Source: JAYOEY01 sp038120295
Lineage (GTDB): Bacteria > Pseudomonadota > Alphaproteobacteria > MPNO01 > UBA2964
Length of the DNA stretch: 64,000 nt
Direction of reading: 5' to 3'
Assembly (NCBI GenBank): GCA_038120295.1
Contig: JAYOLL010000019.1
Location: 1 to 64,000, forward strand
A model generated the notes under the pieces. That model was not told where the DNA came from and did no database searches. It was given only the letters and a program-made list of their open reading frames with translations. The translations under genes were made by a program, and so were the position numbers. Below are positions 33,951 through 42,201 of this stretch, piece by piece (position 1 is the stretch's first letter; each line of letters begins with the position of its first letter).

Positions 33951-34693
33951 TCCTGTTCCCCGCCATCGATCTTAAGGACGGCGTCTGCGTACGTCTTGTG
34001 CGCGGCGATATGGCGCGCGCCACCATCTTTAACGCCGATCCGGCCTCGCAGGCCCGGGAATTCCAGACCGCCGGCTGCCAGTGGCTGCATATGGTCGATC
34101 TCAACGGCGCTTTCGAGGGACATCCCGTCAACGCAGATGCGGTGGTGCGGACGATCGAAGCGATCGACATCCCCATTCAGCTTGGCGGGGGCATCCGCGA
34201 CCGGAAGATTTTCGACCACTGGATCGACGCGGGTGTAAGCCGCGTGGTGCTTGGCACCGCTGCGCTGTCCGACCCGGATTTCGCCTTCGCCGTCTGCCGC
34301 GATCATCCCGGCAAGGTGGTGGTTGCTATCGATTCGCGCGACGGAAACGTCTCGGTCGAGGGCTGGACGAAAGATTCCGGGGTGCGTGCGCTCGATCTTG
34401 CGCTCCGTTTCGAGGACAGCGGCGCAGGCGCGATCCTCTATACCGATATCGACCGCGACGGCGCGATGGGGGGCGTGAATGTGGAGGCGACCGTCGATCT
34501 TGCCTTTGCTCTGACTACGCCGGTAATCGCATCGGGCGGCGTGTCTTCGCTCGACGATCTGCGCGAGCTGAAATCCTACGAGCATGCCGGGATCGAGGGC
34601 GTGATCTGCGGTCGCGCGCTCTATGACGGGCGCATCGATCCGGTGGATGCGCTGGCCATCCTTTCCGGCGAAGCGGACGGCGACGGGGACTGA
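33947..34693 (+). CDS. hisA: Phosphoribosylformimino-5-aminoimidazole carboxamide ribotide isomerase
   Basis: An (beta/alpha)8 Amadori isomerase converting ProFAR to PRFAR. The 248-residue protein begins ILFPAIDLKDGVCVRL, with the catalytic first Asp, and has phosphate-binding segments LGGGIRD and VIASGGVSS and the second catalytic Asp in LYTDIDRDG. It starts at ATG 33947, in the tail of the GNAT gene, and is one base from hisF. Confidence 0.97.
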   Translation: MILFPAIDLKDGVCVRLVRGDMARATIFNADPASQAREFQTAGCQWLHMVDLNGAFEGHPVNADAVVRTIEAIDIPIQLGGGIRDRKIFDHWIDAGVSRVVLGTAALSDPDFAFAVCRDHPGKVVVAIDSRDGNVSVEGWTKDSGVRALDLALRFEDSGAGAILYTDIDRDGAMGGVNVEATVDLAFALTTPVIASGGVSSLDDLRELKSYEHAGIEGVICGRALYDGRIDPVDALAILSGEADGDGD

Positions 34694-34694
34694 C

Positions 34695-35462
34695 ATGCTC
34701 AAGATGCGCGTCATCCCCTGTCTCGACGTCAAGGACGGGCGTACCGTAAAGGGCGTTAATTTCGTCGATTTGATCGACGCCGGGGATCCGGTCGAACAGG
34801 CGCGGCTCTATGACGAGGCGGGCGCCGACGAACTCTGCTTTCTCGATATTACGGCGAGCCACGAGAATCGCGACACGCTGTTCGATGTGGTCAACCGCAC
34901 GGCGGAACAGTGCTTCATGCCGCTCACCGTCGGCGGCGGCGTGCGCGCGGTTGAGGATATCCGCAAGTTGCTGCTGGCCGGCGCGGACAAGGTTTCGATC
35001 AACACGGCTGCGGTTTCGCGTCCCGACTTCGTTCACGAGGCGGCTGAGAAATTCGGCTCGCAATGTATCGTGGTGGCCATCGATGCCAAGCAGACAGCAC
35101 CCGGCAAGTGGGAGATCTTCACCCATGGCGGGCGCAATCCGACCGGTCTCGACGCGGTCGAGTGGGCCGGTCGTATGGAGTCGCTCGGCGCCGGCGAAAT
35201 CCTGCTGACTTCGATGGACCGCGACGGGACGAAATCCGGTTTCGATGTCGCGCTGACCCGCGCCATCGCGGATTCGATCCGTATCCCGGTGATCGCCTCG
35301 GGCGGCGTCGGGACGCTGGACCATATGGTCGAAGGTATTCGCGACGGGCATGCGACCGCCGTGCTCGCCGCCTCTATTTTCCATTTCGGCACCTACACCA
35401 TCGCAGAGGCCAAGGCGCATATGGAAGCCGCAGGGGTCGCGGTCCGGCCGGTTGCGGGGTAG
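34695..35462 (+). CDS. hisF: Imidazole glycerol phosphate synthase, cyclase subunit HisF
   Basis: Combines PRFAR with ammonia from HisH to give imidazole glycerol phosphate and AICAR. The 255-residue (beta/alpha)8 barrel has MRVIPCLDVKDGRTVKGVNF, LTVGGGVRAVEDI and the second-half LTSMDRDGTKSGFD, with catalytic Asp residues in each half. ATG 34695 (MLK) is used here; an ATG three codons on gives the most common family start. It is followed by hisE after nine bases. Confidence 0.97.
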   Translation: MLKMRVIPCLDVKDGRTVKGVNFVDLIDAGDPVEQARLYDEAGADELCFLDITASHENRDTLFDVVNRTAEQCFMPLTVGGGVRAVEDIRKLLLAGADKVSINTAAVSRPDFVHEAAEKFGSQCIVVAIDAKQTAPGKWEIFTHGGRNPTGLDAVEWAGRMESLGAGEILLTSMDRDGTKSGFDVALTRAIADSIRIPVIASGGVGTLDHMVEGIRDGHATAVLAASIFHFGTYTIAEAKAHMEAAGVAVRPVAG

Positions 35463-35471
35463 GATCGCACC

Positions 35472-35804
35472 ATGAAAGAGCCCAAAGCCGATATCGAGGT
35501 TCTCAAGCGACTCTTCGCCGTTATCGAATCGCGGCGCGGCGAAGACGCGGCGACCTCCTACACCGCGAAACTGCTGGCGGGCGGGCCGCAGGACGCGGCG
35601 AAGAAACTCGGTGAGGAAGCGGTCGAGACGGCGCTTGCCGCGGCGACCGGAGATGCCCGTCAGACGATCCATGAGAGCGCAGACCTGCTCTATCACCTGA
35701 TGGTGCTGTGGGCGGCGAGCGGCGTCGCGCCTGACGATGTCTGGGCCGAGCTTGCGCGGCGCGAAGGCACCTCGGGGATCGAGGAAAAAGCGAGTCGTAA
35801 ATAA
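35472..35804 (+). CDS. hisE: Phosphoribosyl-ATP pyrophosphatase
   Basis: Hydrolyses PR-ATP to PR-AMP, the second step of histidine synthesis. The 110-residue all-helical MazG-type fold shows SYTAKLLAGGPQDAAKKLGEEAVETALAAATGD, where the Glu residues bind Mg2+, and the ESADLLYHLMVLW block. It stands alone without the hisI cyclohydrolase domain. It ends the hisB-H-A-F-E series; a palindromic repeat lies just downstream. Confidence 0.96.
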   Translation: MKEPKADIEVLKRLFAVIESRRGEDAATSYTAKLLAGGPQDAAKKLGEEAVETALAAATGDARQTIHESADLLYHLMVLWAASGVAPDDVWAELARREGTSGIEEKASRK

Positions 35805-35846
35805 ACCGCGCTCCTGAAGCGCGGTATCGCCCGTTCAAAATTTCGA

Positions 35847-35980
35847 GGCCCACTCCCCCACCCGACCACAGGTCTTTGATTTGCCCGCCGCCGCCGGCCA
35901 CCCCGGCGGGCGTTGAGGGTTGGTGTGGCGGCTCGGCGTCCGCCGGAATATAAAAGCGTGGCCGGGTGGGGGAGTGGGCC
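35847..35980. repeat. Compound palindromic repeat: family 2 arms enclosing family 1 copy B
   Basis: Outer arms of 23 bases (35847-35869 and 35958-35980) are inverted repeats with one mismatch. Between them, 35905-35944 repeats the family 1 element of 12154-12193 (35/40 identical, including GGGTTGGTGTGGCGG). The left outer arm is also related to the arms at 37804-37867 (20 of 22 bases). It fills most of the hisE-HIT gap. It has no open reading frame worth calling and no transposase, so it resembles REP/BIME-type non-autonomous repeats. Confidence 0.75.
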
Positions 35981-36001
35981 GGGGCAGCAACGGAGAAAAA
36001 T

Positions 36002-36403
36002 ATGGCCAGCTACGATACAGACAATATCTTCGCAAAAATCCTGCGCGGCGAAATTCCCTGCAGCAAGGTACACGAAACCGATCACGCGCTGGCGTTTCAC
36101 GACATCAACCCGCAGGCGCCGGTGCATGTGCTGGTGATCCCCAAGGGGCCGTATGTCTCGATGGACGATTTCACCGCCGAGGCCAGCGAGGCGGAGATCG
36201 CCGGGTTCTGGCGCGCGGTGGGCGAGACGGCCCGCATCCTCGGCGTCCATGAATCCGGCTATCGCACGCTCGCCAATCACGGCCGCAACGCCCACCAGGA
36301 AGTGATGCATCTCCACATACACATTCTCGGCGACAAGCCGCTCGGCCCGATGCTGGAAGGCGGCTCGGTGCCGCCCGACGGGCTTTACAGCCGGGAAAGC
36401 TGA
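36002..36403 (+). CDS. HIT-family (HINT-like) protein
   Basis: A nucleotide hydrolase/transferase of 133 residues in the HINT branch, whose members cleave purine nucleoside phosphoramidates such as AMP-lysine. It has the opening DNIFAKILRGEIPCSKVHETDHALAFHDI and the active-site motif HLHIHILGDKPLGPML. ATG 36002 (MASYDTDNIF) is used; an upstream frame stays open through the repeat but is not family-like. It is just downstream of hisE, beyond the palindrome. Confidence 0.93.
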   Translation: MASYDTDNIFAKILRGEIPCSKVHETDHALAFHDINPQAPVHVLVIPKGPYVSMDDFTAEASEAEIAGFWRAVGETARILGVHESGYRTLANHGRNAHQEVMHLHIHILGDKPLGPMLEGGSVPPDGLYSRES

Positions 36404-36409
36404 TCCCCG

Positions 36410-36940
36410 ATGGCTGAGGCGATGCGCCCACGCGAGTTCATGGCGCGGGCGCTTGCGCTGGCGGACCGGACAGCTGCCGGTGGACACGGCAACCGGTTCG
36501 GCGCTGTTATTGTGAAGGACGGCAGCATCGTCGGCGAAGGCGCCAACCGTATCCACGCCGACCATGACCCCACCGCCCACGGCGAAGTAAGAGCGATCCA
36601 GGATGCCTGCCGCAGGCTGGGAACGCGGGACCTCTCCGGCGCGGTGATCTATACCAGTGGCGGCGCGCCCTGCCCGATGTGCGAGACTGCCTGCTACTGG
36701 GCCGGGCTGGATCGCATCTTCCATGGCGACGATAATGAATTGGTGAATTTAACGGGCGCGCTATATTGTAATCATCTGAAATTGTACTCATTCTGCCTCC
36801 CCTACATCGGCCTGCGGTCGTGGCGTGAGTTGAAGCGGGTCTCGATCGCGTCCCAGAGAAGTTTCTCGATATGGATGCCGTCGAGCGCGTTGATTTCCTG
36901 GATGCCGGTCGGGCTGGTGACGTTGATCTCGGTCAGGTAG
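36410..36940 (+). CDS. Nucleoside/cytidine deaminase-like protein with atypical C-terminus
   Basis: A zinc-dependent CDA-fold deaminase: it has the HGE motif (DPTAHGEVRAIQDACRRLG, His and Glu for zinc and proton transfer) and the PCPMC motif (GGAPCPMCETACYWAG) holding two Cys ligands. The catalytic part (residues ~1-105) looks intact. After about residue 105 (near 36730) base composition drops to AT-rich, and the frame runs on antisense through the 3' end of gshB, ending at 36940. The C-terminal third is unlikely to be the original one. Substrate unknown; it starts six bases after the HIT gene. Confidence 0.7.
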   Translation: MAEAMRPREFMARALALADRTAAGGHGNRFGAVIVKDGSIVGEGANRIHADHDPTAHGEVRAIQDACRRLGTRDLSGAVIYTSGGAPCPMCETACYWAGLDRIFHGDDNELVNLTGALYCNHLKLYSFCLPYIGLRSWRELKRVSIASQRSFSIWMPSSALISWMPVGLVTLISVR

Positions 36941-37767
36941 TCGCCGATCACGTCGATACCGACGAAGATCAGCCCGCGCTCGGCCAGCGCCGGACCGATG
37001 GCTTCGCAGATCTCGCTTTCGCGGGTGGTCAGCTCGGTCTTGAGCGCGGAACCCCCGGCGTGGAAATTGGCGCGCGCGTCGCCCTGCGCCGGAATGCGCG
37101 ACACGCCGCCCGCCGGGACGCCGTCGACAAGGATGATCCGCTTGTCGCCCTGCCGCACTTCCGGCAGGTAGCGCTGGATGATGATCGGCTCGCGATATTT
37201 CTGGGTGAACATTTCCAGCAGCGCGCCGAGATTCTCGTCGTCGGGCGTAATGTGGAACACGTCGGCGCCGCCGTTACCGAACAGCGGCTTGACGATGATG
37301 TCCTTGTGCTCGCGCCGGAATTCCTCGATCTCGCGCCGGTCGGAGGTGATCAGGGTGGGCGGCAGCACCCCGTCGAAATGGGTGACGAACAGTTTCTCCG
37401 GCGCGTTGCGTACATGGATCGGGTCGTTCACCACCAGCGTGTCGGGGTGGATATGCTCAAGCAGGTGCGTGGCGGTGATATAGGCCATGTCGAACGGTGG
37501 GTCCTGCCGCATAAGGACGACGTCGACCCCCGACAGATCGACCGACTCGCCTGTGCCCATCGTAAAATGGTTGCCCTTTTCCCGGCGAACTTCCAGAGGC
37601 CTTGCATGGGCGTAGACCCGCCCGTCGCGGAACGACAGCTCCGACGGCAGATAATGGAACAGCGCATGGCCGCGCGCCTGCGCCTCCATCGCCAGCATGA
37701 AGCTGGAATCGGCATCGATATTGATGCTTTCGATCGGGTCCATCTGAATGGCGACGGCAAGGCTCAT
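36802..37767 (-). CDS. gshB: Glutathione synthetase
   Basis: Joins gamma-glutamylcysteine and glycine with ATP. The 321-residue ATP-grasp enzyme shows VAIQMDPIESINIDADSSFMLAMEAQARGH, LMRQDPPFDMAYIT, KPLFGNGGADVFHI, the ATP-binding lysine region KDIIVKPL, and C-terminal ITEINVTSPTGIQEINALDG. I chose ATG 37767; the frame runs upstream through a palindromic repeat. The 3' 139 bases overlap the deaminase-like frame on the opposite strand. It follows the SirB1-like gene on the same strand, across the repeat. Confidence 0.96.
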   Translation of the reverse strand: MSLAVAIQMDPIESINIDADSSFMLAMEAQARGHALFHYLPSELSFRDGRVYAHARPLEVRREKGNHFTMGTGESVDLSGVDVVLMRQDPPFDMAYITATHLLEHIHPDTLVVNDPIHVRNAPEKLFVTHFDGVLPPTLITSDRREIEEFRREHKDIIVKPLFGNGGADVFHITPDDENLGALLEMFTQKYREPIIIQRYLPEVRQGDKRIILVDGVPAGGVSRIPAQGDARANFHAGGSALKTELTTRESEICEAIGPALAERGLIFVGIDVIGDYLTEINVTSPTGIQEINALDGIHIEKLLWDAIETRFNSRHDRRPM

Positions 37768-37803
37768 ATTGGTGGCTCTCTTTTCGTTCGCCGGCCATAG
37801 CCA

Positions 37804-37867
37804 GCCCGCTCCCCCTCCCGACCACCCACAGGATACTCGCACTGGGTGGTCGGGAGGGGGAGCGGGC
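37804..37867. repeat. Perfect 25-bp inverted repeat, family 2 copy C
   Basis: The arms 37804-37828 and 37843-37867 are exact inverted repeats of 25 bases with a 14-base loop (CAGGATACTCGCAC). The arm sequence is pyrimidine-rich on one side (CGCTCCCCCTCCCGACCAC) and closely matches the outer arm of the repeat at 35847. It separates the SirB1-like gene from gshB. A transcript through it would make a very stable hairpin, but there is no T-run. Confidence 0.75.
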
Positions 37868-37883
37868 CGGAGCCGCGCATATT

Positions 37884-38732
37884 TTAGTTAAGCCGCTGGC
37901 GCACCTGGCGCAAGAGGGCGTCGGCCTCGGCGCGTTGCGCGTCTCCCGGTCCGGTGGCGAGGAACGCCTCAAGCGCGCTGGCCGCCCGGCGCAGTTCGCC
38001 GGTGCGCGCGCGGCAGGCGCCGGCTTCGAGCAGCAGGCCGGTCTCGTCCGGCGCGATCAGCAGCATACGGTCGATGATCTCTCCCCCGCGCACCGCATCG
38101 CCATCGGCGATGGCGCGCACCTTGATGTTGTTGAGCAGCCTGATCAGCGTCGCGCGATTGCCTATTGGCGCGTAGTGCTCGGGCTGCATTTCCGCGTCGA
38201 TGCCCGCCATCTGTTTCAGCAGGCCGCGCAGATCGGCCGCCGACCGCTGCATACCGCCATGGAAAGGATCGAGGATAACGCGCCCCGCCCCCTGTTCGAG
38301 CCGGATCAGAAAATGACCGGGAAAATTGATCCCGATTGCGTTCCAGCCCAGACGGCGGGCGACGTCCAAATAGAGTAAGGCGAGCGCGACCGGCAGGCCT
38401 TTGCGCCGGTCCATCACCGCAATAAGATCTGCGTTCCTCGGGTCATCGTAGGTATCGGCATCGCCCGCGAACGCGTACTCGCCGGCAAGAACATCGCCCA
38501 GCGCGCCTGCCCGGCGGTCGAGATCGTGCCGCTCCGACACGGGAATCTTCCGGGATACCGCTGCCGCGATATCGCCCAGCATCATGCGATACGGGGTAAG
38601 GTCCGCGTCTTCCCGGTCGAGCGCCGCGATCGCCAGCGCGGTGTCGGCCAGGTCGATATCCTCGTCCGCCATGCCGCCCACGGCGCGCAGCGTTTCTTCA
38701 TAGAGAGCGGCAGGGATGGCAGGGTCGGTCAA
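37884..38732 (-). CDS. SirB1-like protein with transglutaminase-like core and TPR tail
   Basis: A 282-residue soluble protein of the SirB1 family: it contains the Transglut_core2 block RKGLPVALALLYLDVARRLGWNAIGINFPGHFLIR and, after it, a helical tail with TPR-like segments (EIIDRMLLIAPDETGLLLEAGACRARTGELRRAASALEAFLATGP). No catalytic Cys was seen at the expected position in this reading, so enzymatic activity is uncertain. It starts at a TTG (38732) overlapping the stop of the upstream BON gene (TTGA). Its role is unknown. Confidence 0.85.
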   Translation of the reverse strand: MTDPAIPAALYEETLRAVGGMADEDIDLADTALAIAALDREDADLTPYRMMLGDIAAAVSRKIPVSERHDLDRRAGALGDVLAGEYAFAGDADTYDDPRNADLIAVMDRRKGLPVALALLYLDVARRLGWNAIGINFPGHFLIRLEQGAGRVILDPFHGGMQRSAADLRGLLKQMAGIDAEMQPEHYAPIGNRATLIRLLNNIKVRAIADGDAVRGGEIIDRMLLIAPDETGLLLEAGACRARTGELRRAASALEAFLATGPGDAQRAEADALLRQVRQRLN

Positions 38733-39376
38733 TTCGCCGCTTTCGGGTCCTGTTTCCGACCCTTGTCCCGATTGACCGGCCGCTGTGGATCGTCCTTCAG
38801 GATCACATGGCTGACGACGCGTCGAACATACCGGATTGCGCGCGCGTGATCCCGCACCCGGTCGCGTTCTGCGGCGTTCTGCGCGATGCCCAGAAGATAG
38901 ACCGTGCCGGCGACTGTTTCGATCGCGTAGTTGATGGCAAACACGTTCTGGTCCAGCGTCAGCCGCCCGCGCAGCTGTCCGGAAATCCAGCCGTCGCGCG
39001 CCAGATTGTCGCCGCCGTCGCCCTTGACCACGCGGGTCTCGTTGATGATCTCCCGCACGCCCTTCGCCCGCCATCCCAGGCGAATGGCTTCGTCGCGCAG
39101 CTTTGCATCGTCTGTAACGCCGGTGACCAGAACGCGTCCTTCGGAGACATTGGTGCTGAACGTGGCCAGCATCTTTTCGCTGTGATCGAGCCAGAGACTG
39201 TTGATTGTCACCTTGATGCGGGTGTCGACCGCCGCCTGCTGCAGGCCGCGTTCTTCCATCGCGGCGGTGGCGGCGGTTGCGCCCGCCCCGATTACGACAC
39301 TTGCGCAGCCCGAGAGGCCGCCACCCGCGCAGGCGGCCAGCAGCACCGCAGTCAGAATTCGGCCAATCGGTTTCAT
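38729..39376 (-). CDS. BON-domain outer-membrane lipoprotein (OsmY/DolP-like)
   Basis: A 215-residue lipoprotein: signal peptide MKPIGRILTAVLLAACAGGGLSGC with the lipobox LSGC (Cys24), then two BON domains (about 50-115 and 125-195), shown by RIKVTINSLWLDHS, FSTNVSEGRVLVTGVTDDAKLRDEAIRLG and the second repeat AINYAIETVAGTVYLLGIAQNAAERDRV. This layout is like DolP/YraP, which maintains the outer membrane. The neighbour yraN upstream also matches the E. coli yraN-yraP neighbourhood. Confidence 0.9.
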   Translation of the reverse strand: MKPIGRILTAVLLAACAGGGLSGCASVVIGAGATAATAAMEERGLQQAAVDTRIKVTINSLWLDHSEKMLATFSTNVSEGRVLVTGVTDDAKLRDEAIRLGWRAKGVREIINETRVVKGDGGDNLARDGWISGQLRGRLTLDQNVFAINYAIETVAGTVYLLGIAQNAAERDRVRDHARAIRYVRRVVSHVILKDDPQRPVNRDKGRKQDPKAAN

Positions 39377-39408
39377 CGCGTCCTCATGGATCCGTATTTT
39401 GCCGCGCC

Positions 39409-39771
39409 TTACGACTCACGCCAAGCATCCGGATGATGGTGCGGCAGCGCGCCGGGCGTCGCCGTGACCAGATCGAATCGCAGGTCGCAGTCCCGGTGTT
39501 CGGCGTGCTGTTGCAAAAAGGCCAGGGCGGCGCGCTGTATGCGCTGTCGCTGTCGCGCCGTGATGGCGGAAAGCGCCTCTTCTTCCGATCCGCGCGCCTT
39601 GACCTCGACGAACGCCACCAGCCGGCCGCGACGGGCGACGACATCGATTTCGCCCGAAGGCGTGCGAAATCGCCGGGCCAGAATACGATACCCCTTGAGC
39701 CGCAGGAGCCAGATCGCGGCGCGCTCGGCGTTTCGGCCGATGCGCTCGCGCCGCTGGCGTTCAGCCTTCAT
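39409..39771 (-). CDS. yraN: YraN/UPF0102 nuclease-fold protein
   Basis: A 120-residue protein with the PD-(D/E)XK-like signature of the family: GRNAERAAIWLLRLKGYRILARRFRTPSGEIDVVARRGRLVAFVEVKAR, with Glu, Asp and Glu-x-Lys positions conserved. The C-terminal helical half (QRQRIQRAALAFLQQHAEHRDCDLRFDLV) is also typical. The activity of YraN is not established. It overlaps the 3' end of rsmI by 11 bases, and both lie on the minus strand upstream of the BON gene. Confidence 0.93.
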   Translation of the reverse strand: MKAERQRRERIGRNAERAAIWLLRLKGYRILARRFRTPSGEIDVVARRGRLVAFVEVKARGSEEEALSAITARQRQRIQRAALAFLQQHAEHRDCDLRFDLVTATPGALPHHHPDAWRES

Positions 39772-40705
39772 CGGCCTCGTCGCGGAGTTCCAGCGCGCGG
39801 GAGTAAAGCGTCTTGCGCGGAAGTCCGGTCGCGGCGGCTACTTCCGTGGCCGCGTCGCGAACGCCGAGCCGGTCCAGAGCAACCCGAAGCATTACGTCGA
39901 TGTCCGCGTCGCCGGGCGGTGGAGCCTCCGCCGGCGGGCCGATCACCAGAGCGATTTCGCCGCGAAACTCTTCGCCATCGGCCGCCTCGGCCAGCGCCTC
40001 CAGCGTCCCTCGCCGGAATTCCTCGTACCGCTTGGTCAGCTCGCGCGCGATTGCGGCCTCCCGCGGCCCCAGAATATCCGCCATATCGCGCAGGCAGGCA
40101 CCGAGCCGGTTGGGGCTTTCGTAAAACACCAGCGTCGCCGGAATGGCGGCCAGCGCCGCCAGCGCCTCGCGCCGTGCTTTTTCCCTCGATGGCAGGAAGC
40201 CGGCAAACAGGAACCTGTCTGTCGGCAGGCCGGATGCGGTCAAAGCGGCGAGCGCCGCCGACGGGCCGGGAGCGGGAATCACGGGGACGCCCTCCGCCAG
40301 CGCGGCCTGTACCAGCCGGTATCCCGGGTCGGAGAGCAGCGGCGTGCCGGCATCGGACACCAGCGCCACAATCCCGCCGCCTTTGAGGCGTTCAATCAGC
40401 ATCGGACCTGCCCGGTCCGCATTATGTTCGTGATAGGGAGTCAGCGGCGTGTCGAGGTTAAAGGCCGATTTCAGCTTGCCCGAAACCCGCGTGTCCTCGC
40501 AGGCGATGACGTCCGCGCGGGCGAGCGTTGCGATGGCGCGAAGCGTCATGTCGGCAAGATTGCCGATCGGCGTCGCGACGAGATGCAGCCCGGCGGGGAC
40601 GGGCGCGGTCTCCAGTTTACTTGCAGCCGCAGCGGCGATATGACCATCCAATGAGCTGGACAGTTTTTCGTCGGGTTTTTTCTCCTCGGCCGATCCTTGC
40701 GGCAT
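39761..40705 (-). CDS. rsmI: 16S rRNA (cytidine-2'-O) methyltransferase RsmI
   Basis: Methylates the ribose of C1402 in 16S rRNA together with RsmH. The 314-residue product has the tetrapyrrole-methylase fold: HLVATPIGNLADMTLRAIATLARADVIACEDTR, ALVSDAGTPLLSDPGYRLV, and PGPSAALAALTASGLPTDRFLFAGFLP. About 38 residues precede the fold, which is unusual, and this extension overlaps the divergent LppC-like gene by 55 bases. A shorter start inside the extension cannot be excluded. Confidence 0.94.
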   Translation of the reverse strand: MPQGSAEEKKPDEKLSSSLDGHIAAAAASKLETAPVPAGLHLVATPIGNLADMTLRAIATLARADVIACEDTRVSGKLKSAFNLDTPLTPYHEHNADRAGPMLIERLKGGGIVALVSDAGTPLLSDPGYRLVQAALAEGVPVIPAPGPSAALAALTASGLPTDRFLFAGFLPSREKARREALAALAAIPATLVFYESPNRLGACLRDMADILGPREAAIARELTKRYEEFRRGTLEALAEAADGEEFRGEIALVIGPPAEAPPPGDADIDVMLRVALDRLGVRDAATEVAAATGLPRKTLYSRALELRDEADEG

Positions 40706-42201
40706 CCTCGGCGGTCCTTTTGCTGGGCCTCGCAGGCTGCGAGTCGCCCAACGTTAAGAACCGCCCCACTGTCACGCAAGCGCCGGCATCGCAAACCCCT
40801 GCCGGAAAATCTTCTGCGAAGCCGCCTGAAATCGCTTCCCTGCCGCCCGCCGAAACCGTCCCGCCCGTTCAGGAGCCTACGATCCCTGCGCCCGGCGTGG
40901 TGCTGACCCCGCCCGAAGGAATTGTCGAGCGCGTCCCCGTCGGTCTGCTCCTGCCGCTGTCGGGCGACGCGGCAGAGCTCGGCAATTCGCTGCTGGAAGC
41001 GGCGCAGCTCGCCTTGTTCGAGGTGGCGGGAAAGAAATTCGAACTCGTGCCGCGAGACACGATGGGCACGCCCGAAGGCGCGCGCGCGGCTGCCGAGGCG
41101 GCGCTCGATTCAGGCGCGCAATTCATTCTTGGTCCCGTTTTCGCGGCGGTGGCGCGGGCGACCGTCCCCGTGACCCAGGCGAGATCGGTGGCGCAGATCG
41201 CCTTCACCAACGATCGCACCGCCGCAGGGCCGGATTCCTATGTCATCGGGCTGCTGCCGGAGCAGCGCGTCGAGCGGGTCGTGGCCCATGCGGCGTCTCG
41301 GGGCGTGATCCGCTTCGCAGCCCTGATTCCCGAAGGCGAGTTCGGTGACCGGGTGGTCGCCGATTACCAGCAGGCCGTCGCGCGCGCCGGCGGCGAACTG
41401 GTGCGCATCGCACGCTATGCGCCGACCACCGAAGCCATGACGGCGTCGATCAAGCGACTCGGCGATTACGATGCCAGGCGGGGAGCCCTCATAGCGCGGC
41501 GTCAGGCGTTGCAGGCAGCGGGAGACGCAAAGTCCCTGCGGGAGCTGAAAGCGCTGGAGAAGCGGGAAACGCTGGGCGATGTTGCGTTCGACGCGGTGCT
41601 GCTGCTGGAAACCGGCGCGGCCCTCAACGCCGTCGCACCTTTGCTGCCTTATTACAAAATCGATACGCGGAAGGTGCGTGTGCTGGGCATTCATGACTGG
41701 TCCGCGCTGGAGCTGCGCCGCGAGGCGGCGCTCGCCGGCGCGTGGTTCGCCGCGCCCGACCCCGAAGTTCTGGCTGCCTTCGCAGAACGCTTCGGCAAGA
41801 TCTACGGCAAGCCGCCGCACCCGCTGGCGTCGCTTGCCTACGATGCGACGGCGCTCGCCGCTGTGCTGGCCGAAGGAGAGGCCCCCGCCTTTACGGCTGA
41901 CCGGCTGACCGTTGCTCATGGTTTCGCAGGCTCGACGGGCCTTTTCCGGTTCGCTCCAAGCGGGCGGGTCGAACACCGTTTCGCGGTCATGGAAGTCCAG
42001 CCCGACGCCGTTCGCGTGATTGCACCGGCACCCACCAGTTTTGCAGTAACTGACGCCCCCTCGGTCGATGGCGCGGTTGAATCGCCTGCGGATCCTTCGG
42101 TTCAGGGAACAGGCGCGGAGGCCCTGCCGACGATCGACAGCGCGGGCGCGGCCGGCAGCTCTGCCGTTTCTACCCCAGAAGCGCCGCCAGCACCGCGTTA
42201 A
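40651..42201 (+). CDS. LppC/LpoA-like lipoprotein (penicillin-binding protein activator)
   Basis: A 516-residue lipoprotein with signal peptide ending in the lipobox LAGC (about residue 29), a Pro-rich linker, and a periplasmic binding fold from ~85 on (ERVPVGLLLPLSGDAAELGNSLLEAAQLALFEVAGKKFELVPRDTMGTPEGARAAAEAALDSGAQFILGPVFAA). This is the LppC/YraM family, whose E. coli member LpoA activates PBP1a. The C-terminal tail is low-complexity Ala/Pro. Divergent from rsmI, as in E. coli, and convergent with hemW (32-base 3' overlap). Confidence 0.9.
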   Translation: MSWTVFRRVFSPRPILAASSAVLLLGLAGCESPNVKNRPTVTQAPASQTPAGKSSAKPPEIASLPPAETVPPVQEPTIPAPGVVLTPPEGIVERVPVGLLLPLSGDAAELGNSLLEAAQLALFEVAGKKFELVPRDTMGTPEGARAAAEAALDSGAQFILGPVFAAVARATVPVTQARSVAQIAFTNDRTAAGPDSYVIGLLPEQRVERVVAHAASRGVIRFAALIPEGEFGDRVVADYQQAVARAGGELVRIARYAPTTEAMTASIKRLGDYDARRGALIARRQALQAAGDAKSLRELKALEKRETLGDVAFDAVLLLETGAALNAVAPLLPYYKIDTRKVRVLGIHDWSALELRREAALAGAWFAAPDPEVLAAFAERFGKIYGKPPHPLASLAYDATALAAVLAEGEAPAFTADRLTVAHGFAGSTGLFRFAPSGRVEHRFAVMEVQPDAVRVIAPAPTSFAVTDAPSVDGAVESPADPSVQGTGAEALPTIDSAGAAGSSAVSTPEAPPAPR

